Source: Blattamonas nauphoetae (taxonomy: Eukaryota; Preaxostyla; Oxymonadida). Taken from it: DNA of 64,000 nucleotides. The position numbers and the translations under genes are program-made. Positions 1-11,469 of this stretch are shown piece after piece. The notes below the pieces were generated by a model. The model did not search any database, was not told where the DNA came from, and saw only the letters and a program-made list of their open reading frames with translations. The DNA is taken from contig JARBJD010000316.1 of the NCBI GenBank assembly GCA_033064195.1, positions 18,609 through 82,608 on the forward strand. Direction: 5' to 3'. Every line of letters begins with the position of its first letter. Position 1 is the stretch's first letter.

Positions 1-164
1 AACTGGACAAGAACGACGATCTGGACGAATCAGCGCTAGCTGATCAACAACTCGATCTTCTTTCTGAGACTCAACCGCAGCAAATTATAGCTGAGCCAGA
101 CAACGATCAGGATAAACCACACATGATCACAGATCTAACAACGCAAGATCCATTGACGCTATAA
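1..164 (+). CDS. 3' end of an unidentified gene with an acidic C-terminus
   Basis: The frame beginning at base 3 is open from the window edge to a TAA at 162-164 and encodes about 53 residues rich in Asp, Glu and Gln (for example LDKNDDLDESALADQQ). The rest of the gene lies outside the window. Acidic, Gln-rich tails are common in low-complexity host proteins, so no function can be given. Composition and codon use resemble the other host genes rather than the AT-rich elements on the right. Confidence 0.5.
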   Translation, partial: LDKNDDLDESALADQQLDLLSETQPQQIIAEPDNDQDKPHMITDLTTQDPLTL

Positions 165-1543
165 GACATCATATTCAACTTTTCTCTTCCATTCTGTTTT
201 TCCTTGTCGCGTTCTCGTTCTCAGTGAGATCGTGCGATTCTTTTTTCGTGACTTCTGAGACTGTCTCGACAGTTTTTCATTTCCACGTTTTCTCGAAGCT
301 TTCACTTCCGTTTTCGTTGAGATTGTTCACAATCTCATCAGATGCCACCATTCATCCTCTTCTCAATGGGCAGCCTTTCTTTCTCATTCATGCCGCCCTT
401 CACAGACTCGCGATCAGACTATCGTTATTCGAGTGCTCTGATCCAGAGGCTGCCAAGATTCTGTTTTCGTCAAAGCTTCCACTTTTGGGATCTTTGAAAG
501 TGATTCAAATCACATCGATGGCGATTCGCGCCCGTCGTCTTTTTCAACAGAAGTTCTGTTTGTCCTCCCCTTAACAACCCCTTACAACTTTACACCTTCA
601 CTTTTTGCAGAAATTCTAATCATGGATAAGTGAGAAGCAAGAGTGTGTCATGGTTCCGGGACAGGCTGGTTCAGTTCCTCTTCCCAAATGGGTGAGAGGA
701 GAACAGCGGAATGTTGGAGCGAAAGACGTTCACAATCTTCTGCAGCAATCTTGATTTTGCGAGAAAGATGGGGCATATCGTTTTACAGTGTTAATGTGAG
801 GAGTGAATCAAGAGATCGTGAAATGGCTCGCTACAGCTGATTAGAAAGGGAGAAAAGCACAGTCAAGAGAAGAGAATCATCTTTTGAGGGGGGATGAACG
901 AGGATTCAACCATTGAAGAGATATACAAAGAGATTTAATCATCATTTTGGATTGTGTTCACATGTGTGTTAATTCCGACAATGGCCTGGACAAATAGACT
1001 TCAAGAGCAAGAAAAGATAAAAACAGAAGAGACACAAACGGGAAATCATCGGGCAACGTGATAAATATCGACTACACGAGGAGGGAAGATGTGACAAAGT
1101 GAGGAAATGTGAGGATAAGCCTCTGTTGAATTAACAACAAAGGCAAATTGGATAGGACCACGAGAAAGTTTCGGTCTCGATTTGTTCGTTGCTGACAGTG
1201 AATACGCGAGGTGATGGAGAGGGTCGCTTGAGACAATTGAATTCGAATGCGGAGGATGATTGCAGCAATAGAATAAGGTACTTTGTGATATTGATGGGAA
1301 ATGAAATCAACAGAAAACGGTATAGGTATGTTTGAACAGATCGGAGCGTTCACATGATTCACAATTTTCAGCGTTCCAGATCGCCCTACGTTTGGGCAGT
1401 ATTTCTTCCATTTTTCAACCAAAATGTGGTTTTGAGAGTGAATACTTGTTTTGTAGGCATCTTAGAGATTGTGAGAGTGAAATGCACTCGTGTTGAGTCA
1501 TTCGAGTGAGGTGGTTTCGACGCGTCATTTGATATGCAAGCCG
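165..1543. other. Intergenic stretch with no supportable gene
   Basis: Open frames of 60-116 codons occur on both strands (for example 224-574 plus, 1072-1422 minus), but none shows a recognisable domain, a family match within the window, or protein-like composition. The part at 850-1,100 is purine-rich. It contains the 3' flank of the minus-strand ARM-like gene that ends at 1,544. Confidence 0.4.
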
Positions 1544-2494
1544 TCACACGTTGTCCACATTCGATCCCAGCAATCTCAAGGTGATGTGACAATTTCTGAC
1601 AACAGTACTGCCATAAACTGGGTCATGGTCTTGCATCAACAGCTGTTCGAGTGTGTCTTCGAAGCCTTCCGAAATCAGAGCTTGCATCATCTGTTTCCCA
1701 GATTCGGTTACTTCTGGGTCTTCGGTTTTAAAGTCACTCAGTGAACGGTTGATGTGGAAGAGATTTTTCCAACATAACACATCGTCTTCGATGAATGAGA
1801 GACAGCTTGTAAATGTCATCACAATCGGAGATGCGAGGACAAATTCCAATGTTGGACGATGAAAAGGGCATATTCGAAAGAGTGTGTACAATGCCACAAT
1901 GAGTTCATACAGCAAGCTTCCATTGAGGATGTGTCGATTAGAAATCAGAAAAGTCACAAATTGAGACGATGGAATCACGACCTTCTTAAATATGGTCTGT
2001 CGAATGCTCCGTTTTACGGCTGCTGGAAGGGTGCAAATGGTCGCGAGAGAAGATGGAAATGCGAGGGTAAGACAAGAGATGATTATTTCCATGAGATTGG
2101 TTTGTATTGTTTCCTTTCCTGAAACTGGCAGTGTTTGAGGTTTAAAAGTCATCAACACATTGGTAATGATATCTGATTCTATGAGAGATGGCAGATGAAG
2201 TATTTCAGTGGTAGCCAAGGTTTTGTTTAGGAGTGACAACGCTGATTCAACTACAGTCGAGTGGGAAGAGGAAAAGAGAGTGTAAATGCTCTCAAGAAAA
2301 GCAGAAGACGATCCAGTCGAAGAGGGAACGAGTTCAGTCACGAGTTGATCTGGAAAATCATCTTCGCTCCACTCTGGTTCGAGGTTCTTCAAAAAGCGGG
2401 ATGCCCTGTCCTGAAGGACTTTGTCAAATGGGTATCCCTTTTTCACAAGGGCAACAAGTGAACAGTAGATTGTCGATCTGTCCTTTAACGACAA
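1544..2494 (-). CDS. ARM/HEAT-like helical-repeat protein, copy 1
   Basis: This is a divergent member of the tandem family found at 4,075-12,101. The 316 residues are Leu/Ser/Ile-rich predicted helices. The end has the family layout: a hydrophobic segment (RPTLEFVLASPIVMTF), a block like SCLSFIEDD, then EGFEDTLEQLL in the place where other copies have EGIEDVMEE. The frame stays open upstream to about 2,650 and includes EPFLNFDENSPL, matching the conserved SPFLNWSEE block near the N-terminus of its paralogs. No ATG was found in that extension, so the true start is unresolved: an upstream exon or a lost start. Function unknown; such helical repeats usually bind other proteins. Confidence 0.6.
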   Translation of the reverse strand: MSLKDRSTIYCSLVALVKKGYPFDKVLQDRASRFLKNLEPEWSEDDFPDQLVTELVPSSTGSSSAFLESIYTLFSSSHSTVVESALSLLNKTLATTEILHLPSLIESDIITNVLMTFKPQTLPVSGKETIQTNLMEIIISCLTLAFPSSLATICTLPAAVKRSIRQTIFKKVVIPSSQFVTFLISNRHILNGSLLYELIVALYTLFRICPFHRPTLEFVLASPIVMTFTSCLSFIEDDVLCWKNLFHINRSLSDFKTEDPEVTESGKQMMQALISEGFEDTLEQLLMQDHDPVYGSTVVRNCHITLRLLGSNVDNV

Positions 2495-2650
2495 GGGAGA
2501 GTTCTCATCAAAATTCAGGAAAGGTTCACTTTTTGAGATGGAAAATGATTGTGATTCGAATGGATCATTGAAACAAGTATCAATGGATGCGTTTATTGCA
2601 ACTTTTTCTTCTTCAATTGATGAGCGTCGAAGATCATCCCATTACCATTC

Positions 2651-4074
2651 GTTGTGACAGAAGCTACAAAACAGTCTCTCAAGATTCGAATTATTTGGAT
2701 GAACGAAAAGAAGATGAACAGAAAAAAGTAATTAATCACCATTGACAGTGAATATGTTCCGTTGTAGTCTGGATATCCAGTTTATCCTTCAAACAGCAGC
2801 TACCAAAACAGGACAACCGCTTGTGGGTTCGGAGACGGCATGCCGAAACAGCGTGACGAGAGTGGTGTCCGTCCAACTTCGATATCACTCAGTTCAGTGA
2901 AAGAGAAGCAGAGGAAGTGCATCAGAAACTAACAAATGTCCTCCACGCGATCACCCAACATCAAAAATTGATGATAGACCTGCCAAAAAGTGTGGTGAAT
3001 GGAGACGGACTGCGTGTGGATGTTGGAGGAGGACGCGGAGACGAGGAGAGGCACTAGCGAAGTCAGTTGGTGGAACCGTGAAACGGGCTGCTTCGGAACG
3101 GGAGTCTGTGGAGCAGTGCGGAAACGCCGTTCAGATGATCGCAGAGACTGAACTCACTCAGCGAGACGAAGAAGTGGTGACGGTGGGAACTGATGAGCAC
3201 AACAAATGCGGATGTGAAGACGAGTGCGCTCTTCACAGCAGACCCAAAGATGTGGTTGACAATGCGGGGCTTGTTGGACAAAGACTTGGAGCGATCAGAC
3301 ACGCTTCGGAAGGACAGAAAGGAGAACGAGAGGATCAACGAAAGACATTCCATGATCCCATCCTCAGTCACAACCGCGTCAGACAACGTCGGAATCAGGT
3401 CGATGGTCAATCGAGAATCACGGATAGGACGAGAAACGATACACAGATCGTCGAAAGTGCTGATCAAAGAACTCCGAGAGGAGGAGAAGGAACAGAGCAA
3501 GCCAAGCAGCTAGTCCGTCACGAAGGCACGTCAGCTCCGAGCGGAGAGGAAAGGGAAGACAGACACGGACGCCGTCTGAAAGAGCGACGACGAAGACGAC
3601 GGGAAGGAGTTGGAACAGACAGACACGCTGGACACAAATGAAGGATTTTTCAAATACCATATGATGTTGGGAAGACAGTCGATAACTCGAAGGTGTCGGA
3701 CGGGTCTGGAAAGATGGTTCGCTCGACCATCCAATTTGGTGTTCGAGAGGAAGAGAAGGCACGGATGGAAGAAGTGCGGTTGGAGAAGATGCAGCAGATG
3801 CCGGCAGAAGAGGAGGCGATGGAGAGTTCACCGGAAATCGTCATCATCCATCGATCAACACTTTGCCTTCCACAAACGTGCAGGGCGAGAGTGGCGGTGA
3901 AGGAGAAGGAGAGTGTGGCGACCATCGAGCGAGACTGGCGAGAGAGAATCCCAATCGTTCCGGCAAACCAAACCAAGAAGCGATGCCAGAACCGACAAAG
4001 ATCACACAGAACAGTGTTTTCTGTTTAAAAGAAGCCAGAAACAGTTCGAAAAGTTCGCTGGTTCTTGTCCGTTT
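2651..4074 (+). pseudogene. Decayed plus-strand gene remnants, one with coiled-coil sequence
   Basis: Several protein-like pieces lie in different plus-strand frames. One is open at about 2,877-3,056 (NFDITQFSEREAEEVHQKL). Another lies within 3,193-3,513 (DLERSDTLRKDRKENERINE). A third lies near 3,738-3,830 and reads REEEKARMEEVRLEKMQQM, a coiled-coil pattern. No single frame joins them and there is no clear start. The last 190 bases (about 3,895-4,085) recur at about 8,245-8,430 and 11,290-11,480, always next to the 3' end of an ARM-like copy, so this spacer was duplicated with the genes. Best read as the wreck of a host coiled-coil protein. Identity not established. Confidence 0.4.
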
Positions 4075-5149
4075 CTACCAAAGTTTTGGTACGTTCATTC
4101 CCTGCAGGTTGTTCCATTCAATCGATTTGGCAACAGAAACTCCTCCAAAATGTCTGTTTTTGCTGTTTCGCTGCATCTCCTCCATCACATCTTCCATGCC
4201 CTCCATTCTCAACATTCGATGCACAATCCATCCCATCTGTCGAACTCCTCCCCTTGGTTTGTTCAATTTCTGCTGTATTTCGTTCAAATCATACAGAAAA
4301 CTCCAGATTGAGTTCTCATTTTCGAAGTATGTGAGTAAACTTGGGATCGTGAGAAAGGCAGGCATATTCAGGACGAAATCCATTTTCGGTTGATAATAAA
4401 GAGATGTTCGGAGTATTTGGGCGAGGAGGAACATAAAAGTCAAGGATAATATTCCATCCATGATCGAATAGCGGTTGGCGCACAAATGCCATATATACTT
4501 ATCGAAAGGAATGAGAACTTGCTTCAGAACCGTCTCGTGAACAGCTGGTTGCCCATTGCGATCTTCAATTGTGAGATATGTGAGAGCATCCTGAGCCATG
4601 AGCCGGAGAGATGAACCGATGATTTTTATGAGGTTGATGTGGAGATCTTCTGCTTCAGTGAAGGAAAGAGACAGTGGATTGAGAGTGTTGATGATTTGAG
4701 GGATTAGTTCAGCTTTGATGAGGGCAAGACGGACTTCGGCTGAACAAGACCAGATCAGCGAACCAAGGATCTTCATTGTCGCTGTGGTGATTGCTCGATT
4801 GGGGTGAAGAAATGAGAACCACAATGGACTGAATGAAGTCTGTTGAATATTTATCAGTGGTTCTCCCATCACAGCCGAGAAATGCAGCGACTGACGTGCC
4901 ATCAACAAAAAACACAGATTCGAGAAATTTCGCAGCTTGAGCCTCCAGAGAGACATCGAGTGCAGGCTGCAACTTCAGCGTGGCAACGAGAGACCGAAAG
5001 ACAACACCCTGTTCGTGTTCAGACACGGGACGCTTTTCGTTCCAATTCAGGAAAGGAGAGCAATCCATTGAAAATGGAAACTGAGAGGTGGCCAAGTCAG
5101 AGAGCGTTGAGCTTGAGGAGTTGATTATTTTATTGATTATCTGGCCCAT
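4075..5149 (-). pseudogene. ARM/HEAT-like protein, copy 2, with one frameshift
   Basis: The N-terminal part (start MGQIINKI at 5,149) reads through SPFLNWNEKRP and the helix FRSLVATLKLQPALDVSLE to FIQSIVVLISSP. The family sequence then continues in another frame (AITTATMKILGSLIWS) to the usual end, RMLRMEGMEDVMEEMQ and SIEWNNLQGMNVPKLW. The switch is near 4,800. Compared with the intact copy at 8,418-9,491 everything is present in order, so a single small indel explains the break; a sequencing error cannot be excluded. The frameshift is unlikely to be an intron, because the two frames meet within a few bases of continuous homology. Confidence 0.65.
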
Positions 5150-5750
5150 TCCGTTTGATTCAGCGAAAGAATTTTCGTTATGGGGTTGAACAAAAGCTGA
5201 AATAACGATGCTGTGATGCAAACGTATGAATAAAATTCAATCAACGAAGTCGGAGGGTGTAACTCGATCGGGCCAGAGTTCGCTGTTCCACCCGCATTGT
5301 CCTTCCTTCCAAATCTTTCCTCATAGTGTTGTCCAGTTCATCGCAATTTTCGATTTTGGTGCGTTTTCTGGTTTCGGTTCTCTGCCGTCCTGTCTTCATT
5401 TATCCTCTTTCAGGCGGGTATGAATGATCATCCATTTGCAGAGGGGTGGGCTTGATGATCACAGTCTGATGAGGGATGGAGGACACAAGAGGACTATAAA
5501 GATCGAGAAAGAGGTGAAGGCGAAGACGGGGATGTTGATGAGATATTGATGATAAATAAAGTGAGAAATTTAAAAGAACAAATGAGAGAAATGAGAAAAA
5601 TGTGAAGGTCTCGAATCAAGGCCAAAAAACACTGACAAACTGAGTTTGTTTTGACGGATATCCAGATTTATTCGCCAGACAGTTGATAATCTCGCCTCAG
5701 TAACGATAAATTCAATAAAAAAGGAGTCAGAATTTGTTTCCTGTCTGTTT
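5150..5750. other. Intergenic stretch between ARM-like copies 2 and 3
   Basis: No supportable gene is seen. Small plus-strand frames (such as 5,226-5,423) have no family resemblance. The left part is the 5' flank of copy 2 and the right part the 3' flank of copy 3. Confidence 0.4.
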
Positions 5751-6821
5751 CTACCAGAGTTTTGGTACGTTCATGCCCAGCAGGTTGTTCAAGTTGATCG
5801 TTGCAGAAACAAGACTTATTCCGGATTTGTATGGGTCGTTCTGCAGGATTTCCTCCATCACATCTTCGATGCCCTCCAATCTCAACATTCGCTGCACCGT
5901 ATTCCCCATCTGTCGCATACGTATCCTTTGTTCGTTCCATTTTCGCTGGGCATGGGCCATTGAAGCCAGAAAAGCATGCATTGCCCAATCATTTTCGAAG
6001 AATGTGAGACAACTTGGAATCGTGACAAAGATGGGCATATGAAGAACAAAATTCATCGTTGGTTGATAATAAGGAGATATTTGGAGGATTCGAGTGAGTA
6101 GTACCAGGAAATCTCGAGATTGATTCCCGTTGATGATCGAAAAGCGGTTCACGGATAAATGCCAAATATACTTCTCCAAATGCGCCACGACATGTTGGAA
6201 AAACGTCTCGTGAACAGTGTGCTGTTCATTCCCATCTCCAATTTCGAGATGTTCGAGTCCTTCCGGAGTTGCGAACTAGAGAAAAGTGGAGATGGTTGAC
6301 ATAAGACCAGTGTGGATATCAACTGCTTCTGCAAAGGAAAGGGACTGTGAATTGAGAGTGATGATGAGTTGAGGGATCACATCAGCTTTCACGAGGGCTA
6401 GAGTGTTTAGAGTTGAACAGTTTGGAAGGATATTGTTCAGCATCTCCATTGCTGCTGCGATCATGATCTGACTGGAAGAAGAAACAAGTACAATGATTGA
6501 TGTGATGAAGTCTGTCAAAGAGTAATCTGACGATGAGGCAAAGTTGCTGAGAAAAGCATCCGCTGATTCTTCACTCCGTGGAGCAATACAATAGAGAAGT
6601 TTAACTGCTTTCGCTTCCAGACTGTCATCAAGCGCATGTTGGGACTTTACAGTGGCGGCGAGAGAACGATAGATAACAGCCATTTCATCAACAGATCCAG
6701 GTTTGTTCTCATCCCAATTCAGGAAAGCAGAACTGTCTGGAGAACATGGAAATCTGTGGGAAGAGATACCAGAGCAAGGAGAATCGGAGTAGGAGGATAG
6801 TTTCGTGTTTAAACCTGTCAT
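5751..6821 (-). pseudogene. ARM/HEAT-like protein, copy 3, with one in-frame stop
   Basis: One frame covers the whole family length (356 codons) from MTGLNTKLSS at 6,821 to NNLLGMNVPKLW at 5,751. It contains SAFLNWDENKP, IYRSLAATVKSQHALDDSLE, DFITSIIVLVSSSS, the segment YQPTMNFVLHMP and RMLRLEGIEDVMEE. A single TAG at 6,276-6,278 interrupts it, next to the position where copy 4 has Trp (SFWLATPDG). Everything else aligns with copy 4 in frame. The replaced residue is not Gln in any other copy, so recoding of UAG as Gln, known in some oxymonads, is not supported here. A young pseudogene or a read-through allele. Confidence 0.7.
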
Positions 6822-8417
6822 TCAGCTCGATTCTGAATCCGATCACTCGTTATGGGAGAGAAGAATGAACGAAACAATAAGAGTGAAATGAAAGAGCTAA
6901 CCAAAAGGGAAGCCAAAAATCAACCAACCAAGACCGAGACGATCATGAATGAAGAAGTGAAATGGCGCGACAAACAGACAGAGATGTTGGTAATCGATGG
7001 ATGGATTGATCGATAGCAAGAAGGGTGAGAAGAGACAAAAAAGAACCAAAGTGTTATTGACCATCAGCAAGTGAAGGATTGGAGTGAGATACGTCCAACT
7101 TCGCTCTGCCGTCAGTGAAACCAGAAAGAACGAAAACAGTCATTCCGTGACAATCAAGTGAATGACGAAACTTGGACGAGTTTCAAACAGACTCCTCATC
7201 AGCCCCCTTCTCCTTCACTCTCGACTGCCCTCTCATCGTCTGCTGCCGCGTCAGCTGTCGACTCGACAGCGATGGCTGTGTCGCCAGATGTCCTCGCAGG
7301 CTCCACACAGCACCGATGCATGGAGTGATCGAAGGCAACGATGTGAGGTGTGTCCAGTCAGAATCGCGGTGATTGTGGAGACGACGTGGCAAGTCGCGAG
7401 GTCGGCTGTGTCTTTGTTCGGTCGTTTCGTCTGCACGCCGCCAAGTTCGCTTGGGCTGCTTCCCCTCAAGTCAGTCAACAGCAGTCTCGTTCTTCCCTCG
7501 AGTGCGGTTGGAGTTGGGTTTGGTGAATGGTGGTGGACAGCGGGTTGTCAGTTGCGGTGGAGTCGGCGAGAGCGACGAAAAGAGAGGCTGAGTTTCGTCT
7601 GCTGCGGTGAAGAAAAGTGGAGAGATGTGGTGGAGGACAGTCGGGCACTTTCTCCGGATTGGCTCTCTTCTTCCGCTATCTCACCCTTCCATTTTTCTGA
7701 TTCTCACTCGCTCGCTTCCTCGCTGGCGTCCCATTGTTTCCGGACATCGCTGTGCCATTTCTCTCCTCTTCCACATGTTTCTTTCTGCTCTCCGCTGACC
7801 CTTCTCGTCCACGTTCCTCATCCTTCCCTCACGAGCTGCCATGTTTGGAGTGGAATCTTGGACAGTGGACGAAGAGAGGAGCGAAGGGTGAATAAAGCGA
7901 TGAAGTCAAAGAAAGAGAAGGAGGGATGTTGAGGCGAGAATTGCTTGTGCTTTGAACGAACAGTTACCTGCACGCACCACACCGAGAGAGATGTGTGGAG
8001 AGGCAGAGGGGAGTGGGAGGGTGTGGGTGGTGAGGGAGAGGCAGAGGCGAGTGGGAGGGTGTGGGTGGTGAGGGAGTGGAAGGGGGGAGTGGAAGGGTGC
8101 GTGTGGTGAGGGAGAGGAAGAGGCAGAGGGGAGTGGGAGGTTGTGGGTGGTGACTGAACAGGGATCGAGAACTGCCATGAATTCGGCGGCGAAATCCTCT
8201 GATCTTTTCGAATCGTCTTCGATAGTTCGAGAGATGAGGCGAAGGAGAAGGAGAGTGTGGCGACCATCGAGTGAGACTGGCGAGAGAGAATCCCAATCGT
8301 TCCCGCAAATCAAGCCATAAATTGGTGCCAGAGCTAACAAAGATCACATATAAAGAGTGTTTGTTGTCCAAAAGAATGTTGGAACAGGTTGAGACGATTG
8401 CTGGTTTTCGTATGTTT
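6822..8417 (+). pseudogene. Duplicated, decayed spacer with plus-strand gene remnants
   Basis: The stretch 7,200-7,510 is clearly related (roughly three bases in four by eye) to 10,550-10,860, and its right end (about 8,245-8,430) to 3,895-4,085 and 11,290-11,480. The 256-codon frame at 7,162-7,932 is mostly low-complexity Ser, Arg and Leu sequence, and its relative near 10,600 is not kept in the same frame, so it is not accepted as a gene. A G-rich minisatellite lies at about 8,009-8,155. Probably the remains of a host gene that was amplified together with the ARM-like copies. Confidence 0.4.
8009..8155. repeat. G-rich minisatellite
   Basis: About four imperfect units built on GAGTGGGAGGGTGTGGGTGG followed by TGAGGGAGAGGCAGAGG lie head to tail, with unit length varying around 36-42 bases. 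The plus strand is almost pure G, A and T with G runs of three or more. Only this spacer copy has the array; the related spacers at 3.9 kb and 11.3 kb do not. Confidence 0.7.
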
Positions 8418-9491
8418 CTATTCCTGTTTTGAAAGGTTCATGCCCAGCAAGTTGTTCCATTCAATCGAGTTGGCAACAAGACGATCTCCATTGAATTCTT
8501 TTCTGTCGTTTTGCAGCTTTTCCTCAATCATATCTTCGATGCCCTCCATTCTCAACATTCGATACACTTGATTCCACATCTGCCGCACTTCTCCGCCTTT
8601 CTTATTCCATTCCTGCTGGGCATCGACCATGTGATGCAGAAAACCCCAGATTGAGCGATCATGTTCGAAGAATGTGAGACAACTGGGGATTGCGAGAACG
8701 ACTGGCATATGAAGAACAAAAGCAAGCGTTGGTTGATAAAATGCACATATTTGGAGGAGCCGGGCGAGGAGTGCCAGAAAATTCTCGGATTGTACTCCAT
8801 CGAAGATGGAGAAGCGGAGCACGCACAAACGGCGAATATAATGCTCCGATGGGGCGAGAACTCGCTTCAAAACCGTCTCACAAACAGCTTGTTGTTGATT
8901 ATCATCTTCAATTGCGAGTCGTCTTCGACCATCCGGAGTTGCGAGCCAGAAAGAATGAATGATGATTGAGAAGAGACAGGTGTGGATGTCGAATGCGTTT
9001 GCAAAGGAAAGAGACAGTAGATTGAGAGATGTGAAGAGCTGAGGGATCAGATTAGCGCTAACGAGGGTAAGTCGGCTTTTGGCAGAGCTGTTCCAGAAGA
9101 GAGTTTCGAGAATCTGCATTGCTGCGGTCTTTAGGACACGGCTGGGCGATGAAATGAGTACCACAATTGATTGTACGAAGTTTGTCAAAGAGTGATCAGA
9201 ACTCGATGCAAGGCTGTCGAGAAAAGCATCTGCTGAATATCGAGCTCTTGTAGACAAAGATTTGAGAAATCTCACGGCCTTCTCTTCCAGAGAGTCATCG
9301 AACATAGGTTGCAACTTCATAGTGGCAACAAGAGCTCGAAAGACAACGACTTTTTCGCTTGTCAACTCATGTTCTTCTTCGCTCCAATTCAGGAATGGTG
9401 AGTAATCCCTTGAAAATGGTATAACAGGGGAGGACAAATCAGAGTGTGTTACATTTGAGGATGTGCTTGTTTTCTTGTCAATCGCTGTCAT
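8418..9491 (-). CDS. ARM/HEAT-like helical-repeat protein, copy 4 (intact reference copy)
   Basis: 357 residues from ATG at 9,491 (MTAIDKKTSTSS). The open frame continues upstream to 9,716, but the paralogs start at the equivalent Met, so this start was chosen. Order of blocks: Ser-rich N-terminus; SPFLNWSEEEHEL (about 33-45); helix pair FRALVATMKLQPMFDDSLEE; NFVQSIVVLISSPSRV; LIPQLFTSLN; ATPDGRRRLAIEDDN; LAPSEHYIRRL; YQPTLAFVLHMP; SCLTFFEHDRSIW; RMLRMEGIEDMIEEKL; and an end like SIEWNNLLGMNL. Predicted all-helical, with no signal or membrane segment. It is the only member of the cluster that is open throughout. A protein-binding scaffold role is a family-level inference; the real function is unknown. 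Confidence 0.7.
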   Translation of the reverse strand: MTAIDKKTSTSSNVTHSDLSSPVIPFSRDYSPFLNWSEEEHELTSEKVVVFRALVATMKLQPMFDDSLEEKAVRFLKSLSTRARYSADAFLDSLASSSDHSLTNFVQSIVVLISSPSRVLKTAAMQILETLFWNSSAKSRLTLVSANLIPQLFTSLNLLSLSFANAFDIHTCLFSIIIHSFWLATPDGRRRLAIEDDNQQQAVCETVLKRVLAPSEHYIRRLCVLRFSIFDGVQSENFLALLARLLQICAFYQPTLAFVLHMPVVLAIPSCLTFFEHDRSIWGFLHHMVDAQQEWNKKGGEVRQMWNQVYRMLRMEGIEDMIEEKLQNDRKEFNGDRLVANSIEWNNLLGMNLSKQE

Positions 9492-9935
9492 TTGGCCGGA
9501 TTCCGATGACAATCGCTCGTTATGGGTCAGAGAACAATCGGGAGGAATAACGAGTGTGAAATGACAGACCCATCGCAAATGAAGACATAAATCACCCAAC
9601 TTCGATTGAAGAAATCCGTGAAGGAAGAAGAAGCCATTTAACGACAACAATGAAGGCATCCGAAAGTGCAGAACCGACGAACGAACCAAGTCGACAGTGA
9701 ATACCCGGCACAGCATCTTTCACAGCTCGAGCCATCCAAGCAGAATCCACAAAGATCATTCCAAACCTCCAGATGTCCCGAGAAGGAAGATGATCATCTG
9801 AAGCTCTTGAGACCGCTCTCAGAGCGAGAATCAAACGTCATTCTCAATTGAATTGTTGGTATTTTCAACAACATGTCCTACTCTGCGAGATTCCTCCTTC
9901 GGAGAGGCGGCTCATGAATGAATATGTCCGCTGGG
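9492..9935. other. Intergenic stretch, 5' flank of copy 4
   Basis: No supportable gene. The frame 9,592-9,834 on the minus strand has no family resemblance. The right end runs into ARM-like fragments. Confidence 0.35.
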
Positions 9936-10290
9936 TCTTGTTTCTTTCGATTCCTGTTCTGGAAGGGTCATGCCCAGCTGGCTGTTTCATCTGCGCACAA
10001 AGACGTGTCGTCACCGACGAGACATGTGAAGCGATGCATGTGAATGTCGACCATGCTGGAACATGACTGGCCACTGTCGTCATCCATCCAAACTGTCCAT
10101 CGTTCAGTCCAGCCAAGTTCCTCAACACCATCCAATTCGACATAACTCCTCCTCCCCAATCTCCTTTGCGATCGGTCAGCAGCCCTCCTTCGAGAGTGTC
10201 CTCCCACTCTTCCATTCTCATCTGTCGAAGAACGATCATCATCGACACGCTGTGTTCTCGATTGCTCATGTTCTGTTCCAGCGACATCGT
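9936..10290 (-). pseudogene. ARM/HEAT-like family, 3'-terminal fragments (copy 5)
   Basis: Positions 9,945-9,990 match the DNA at the very 3' end of copy 4 (8,420-8,465). Positions about 10,080-10,290, read on the minus strand, give RQMRMEEWEDTLEGGLL and VLRNLAGLNDGQF, a diverged form of the family's C-terminal RMEGIEDVMEE ... NNLLGMN block. Nothing upstream of this block remains. It is therefore the residue of one or two further copies that have lost most of their coding region. Confidence 0.5.
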
Positions 10291-11469
10291 GACTGTGTCT
10301 AAACAGAAACTGGAATCGACACGTCGGAGTGTGAAGTCGATTTATGGATCGAGAAATGGAGGAAGACGGACAGGGCAAAAATGATTGTGAGAGTGGTGTT
10401 GAAAGCGAGTGAAAACGAATAAGATGGGAGGGAGATTCTGAATCATGGAACAGTTTGTCACATTCTGTCCATTCCTTCCTGTTTCACTGTTTAGCTGCCT
10501 TTGTTCTGCAACATCATCTGATATTGGAGACGCGAAGATGTTGATCATTCACTTTCGACAGCCCTCTCATCGTCTGCTCTGGTTCCTGCTTCGTCATCTG
10601 GGGCTAGCTCGACAGGGACTTCACTGTCCCCAGTTGTTCTTGCAGTCACCACAAAACTACGAAGCATGGAGTGAGCGAAGGCGACAATGTCATGAGTGTT
10701 AGGCCCGAATCGCGATCAAAGTGCAGACGATGTGGCAAGTCACCAGGTCGGCTGTGTCGATGTTCTGTCTTTCTGCACTGCTGGACGCCGCCGTGTTCCC
10801 TTGTGCTCCTTCCACTCACGTCAGTCAACAGTACTCTCGGCCTTTCCTCGAGTGCGTCTGTGGTTGACTTTGGCGAAGAGTGAGGTGAAAGCCAGTCATC
10901 AGTTGCGGTGTCGTCGGTGAGAGCGCGAAAAGCGACGCCAATCTTCGTTTGCAGTGGTGAAGAAAGGGGGAGAGATGAGGTGGACGAAAGTCGTACACTT
11001 CCTCCACTTTAATGTCTCTCCATTGTTTCTTTCTCCTCTTCCTTCTCTCTCTCATGTCCATATCTGGAGTGTGCGATCAGTTTGTCCACCATCCGACCAC
11101 TTCGAGTTCTTGCGACTTTCGTTCTCGACTTCCTCCCCTTCTCCCTTCCTCTCATCCTCCCCTTCTCCCTTCCTCTCACAATTTCATTCTTCCGATTTTC
11201 GTTAGTTTTCTTTCTGCTCTTTGCTGACCCTTCTCGTCCCCTTTCCTCGTCAATCCTTCACTTGCTGTCATGTTGGGAGGGTAATCCTGGACGAAGGAGA
11301 AGGAGAGTGTGGCGACCATCGAGCGAGACTGGCGAGAGAGAATGTCAATCGTTCACGCAAACCAAACCAAGAAGCGATGCCAGAACCGACAAAGATCACA
11401 CACAAACAGTGGTAGTAGTCCAAGGGAAGTCAGAAACAGTTCGAAAGATTCGCTGGTCCGGTTCTGGTT
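10291..11469 (+). pseudogene. Third copy of the duplicated, decayed spacer
   Basis: Positions 10,550-10,860 are related to 7,200-7,510, and 11,290-11,480 to 3,895-4,085 and 8,245-8,430. Short open frames exist on both strands but no frame is conserved between the copies. A pyrimidine-rich stretch at 11,130-11,200 contains CTCCCCTTCTCCCTTCC repeats. As in the other spacers, these look like remains of a host gene co-amplified with the ARM-like genes. Confidence 0.4.

Noticed and set aside
3078-3641. 187-codon plus-strand frame rich in Arg, Glu and Gln, overlapped by several long minus-strand frames
   Set aside because: The long overlapping frames come from a decayed GC-rich sequence. The coiled-coil-like pieces are in a different frame and no start or homolog was found.
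6276-6278. TAG in ARM-like copy 3 as a recoded glutamine codon, as in some oxymonads
   Set aside because: No other copy has Gln there, and the other genes in the window end at ordinary stops without in-frame TAG or TAA.
7162-7932. 256-codon open frame on the plus strand
   Set aside because: Its relative near 10,600 does not keep the frame, the protein is low-complexity Arg/Ser/Leu sequence, and other frames are equally open in this GC-rich stretch.
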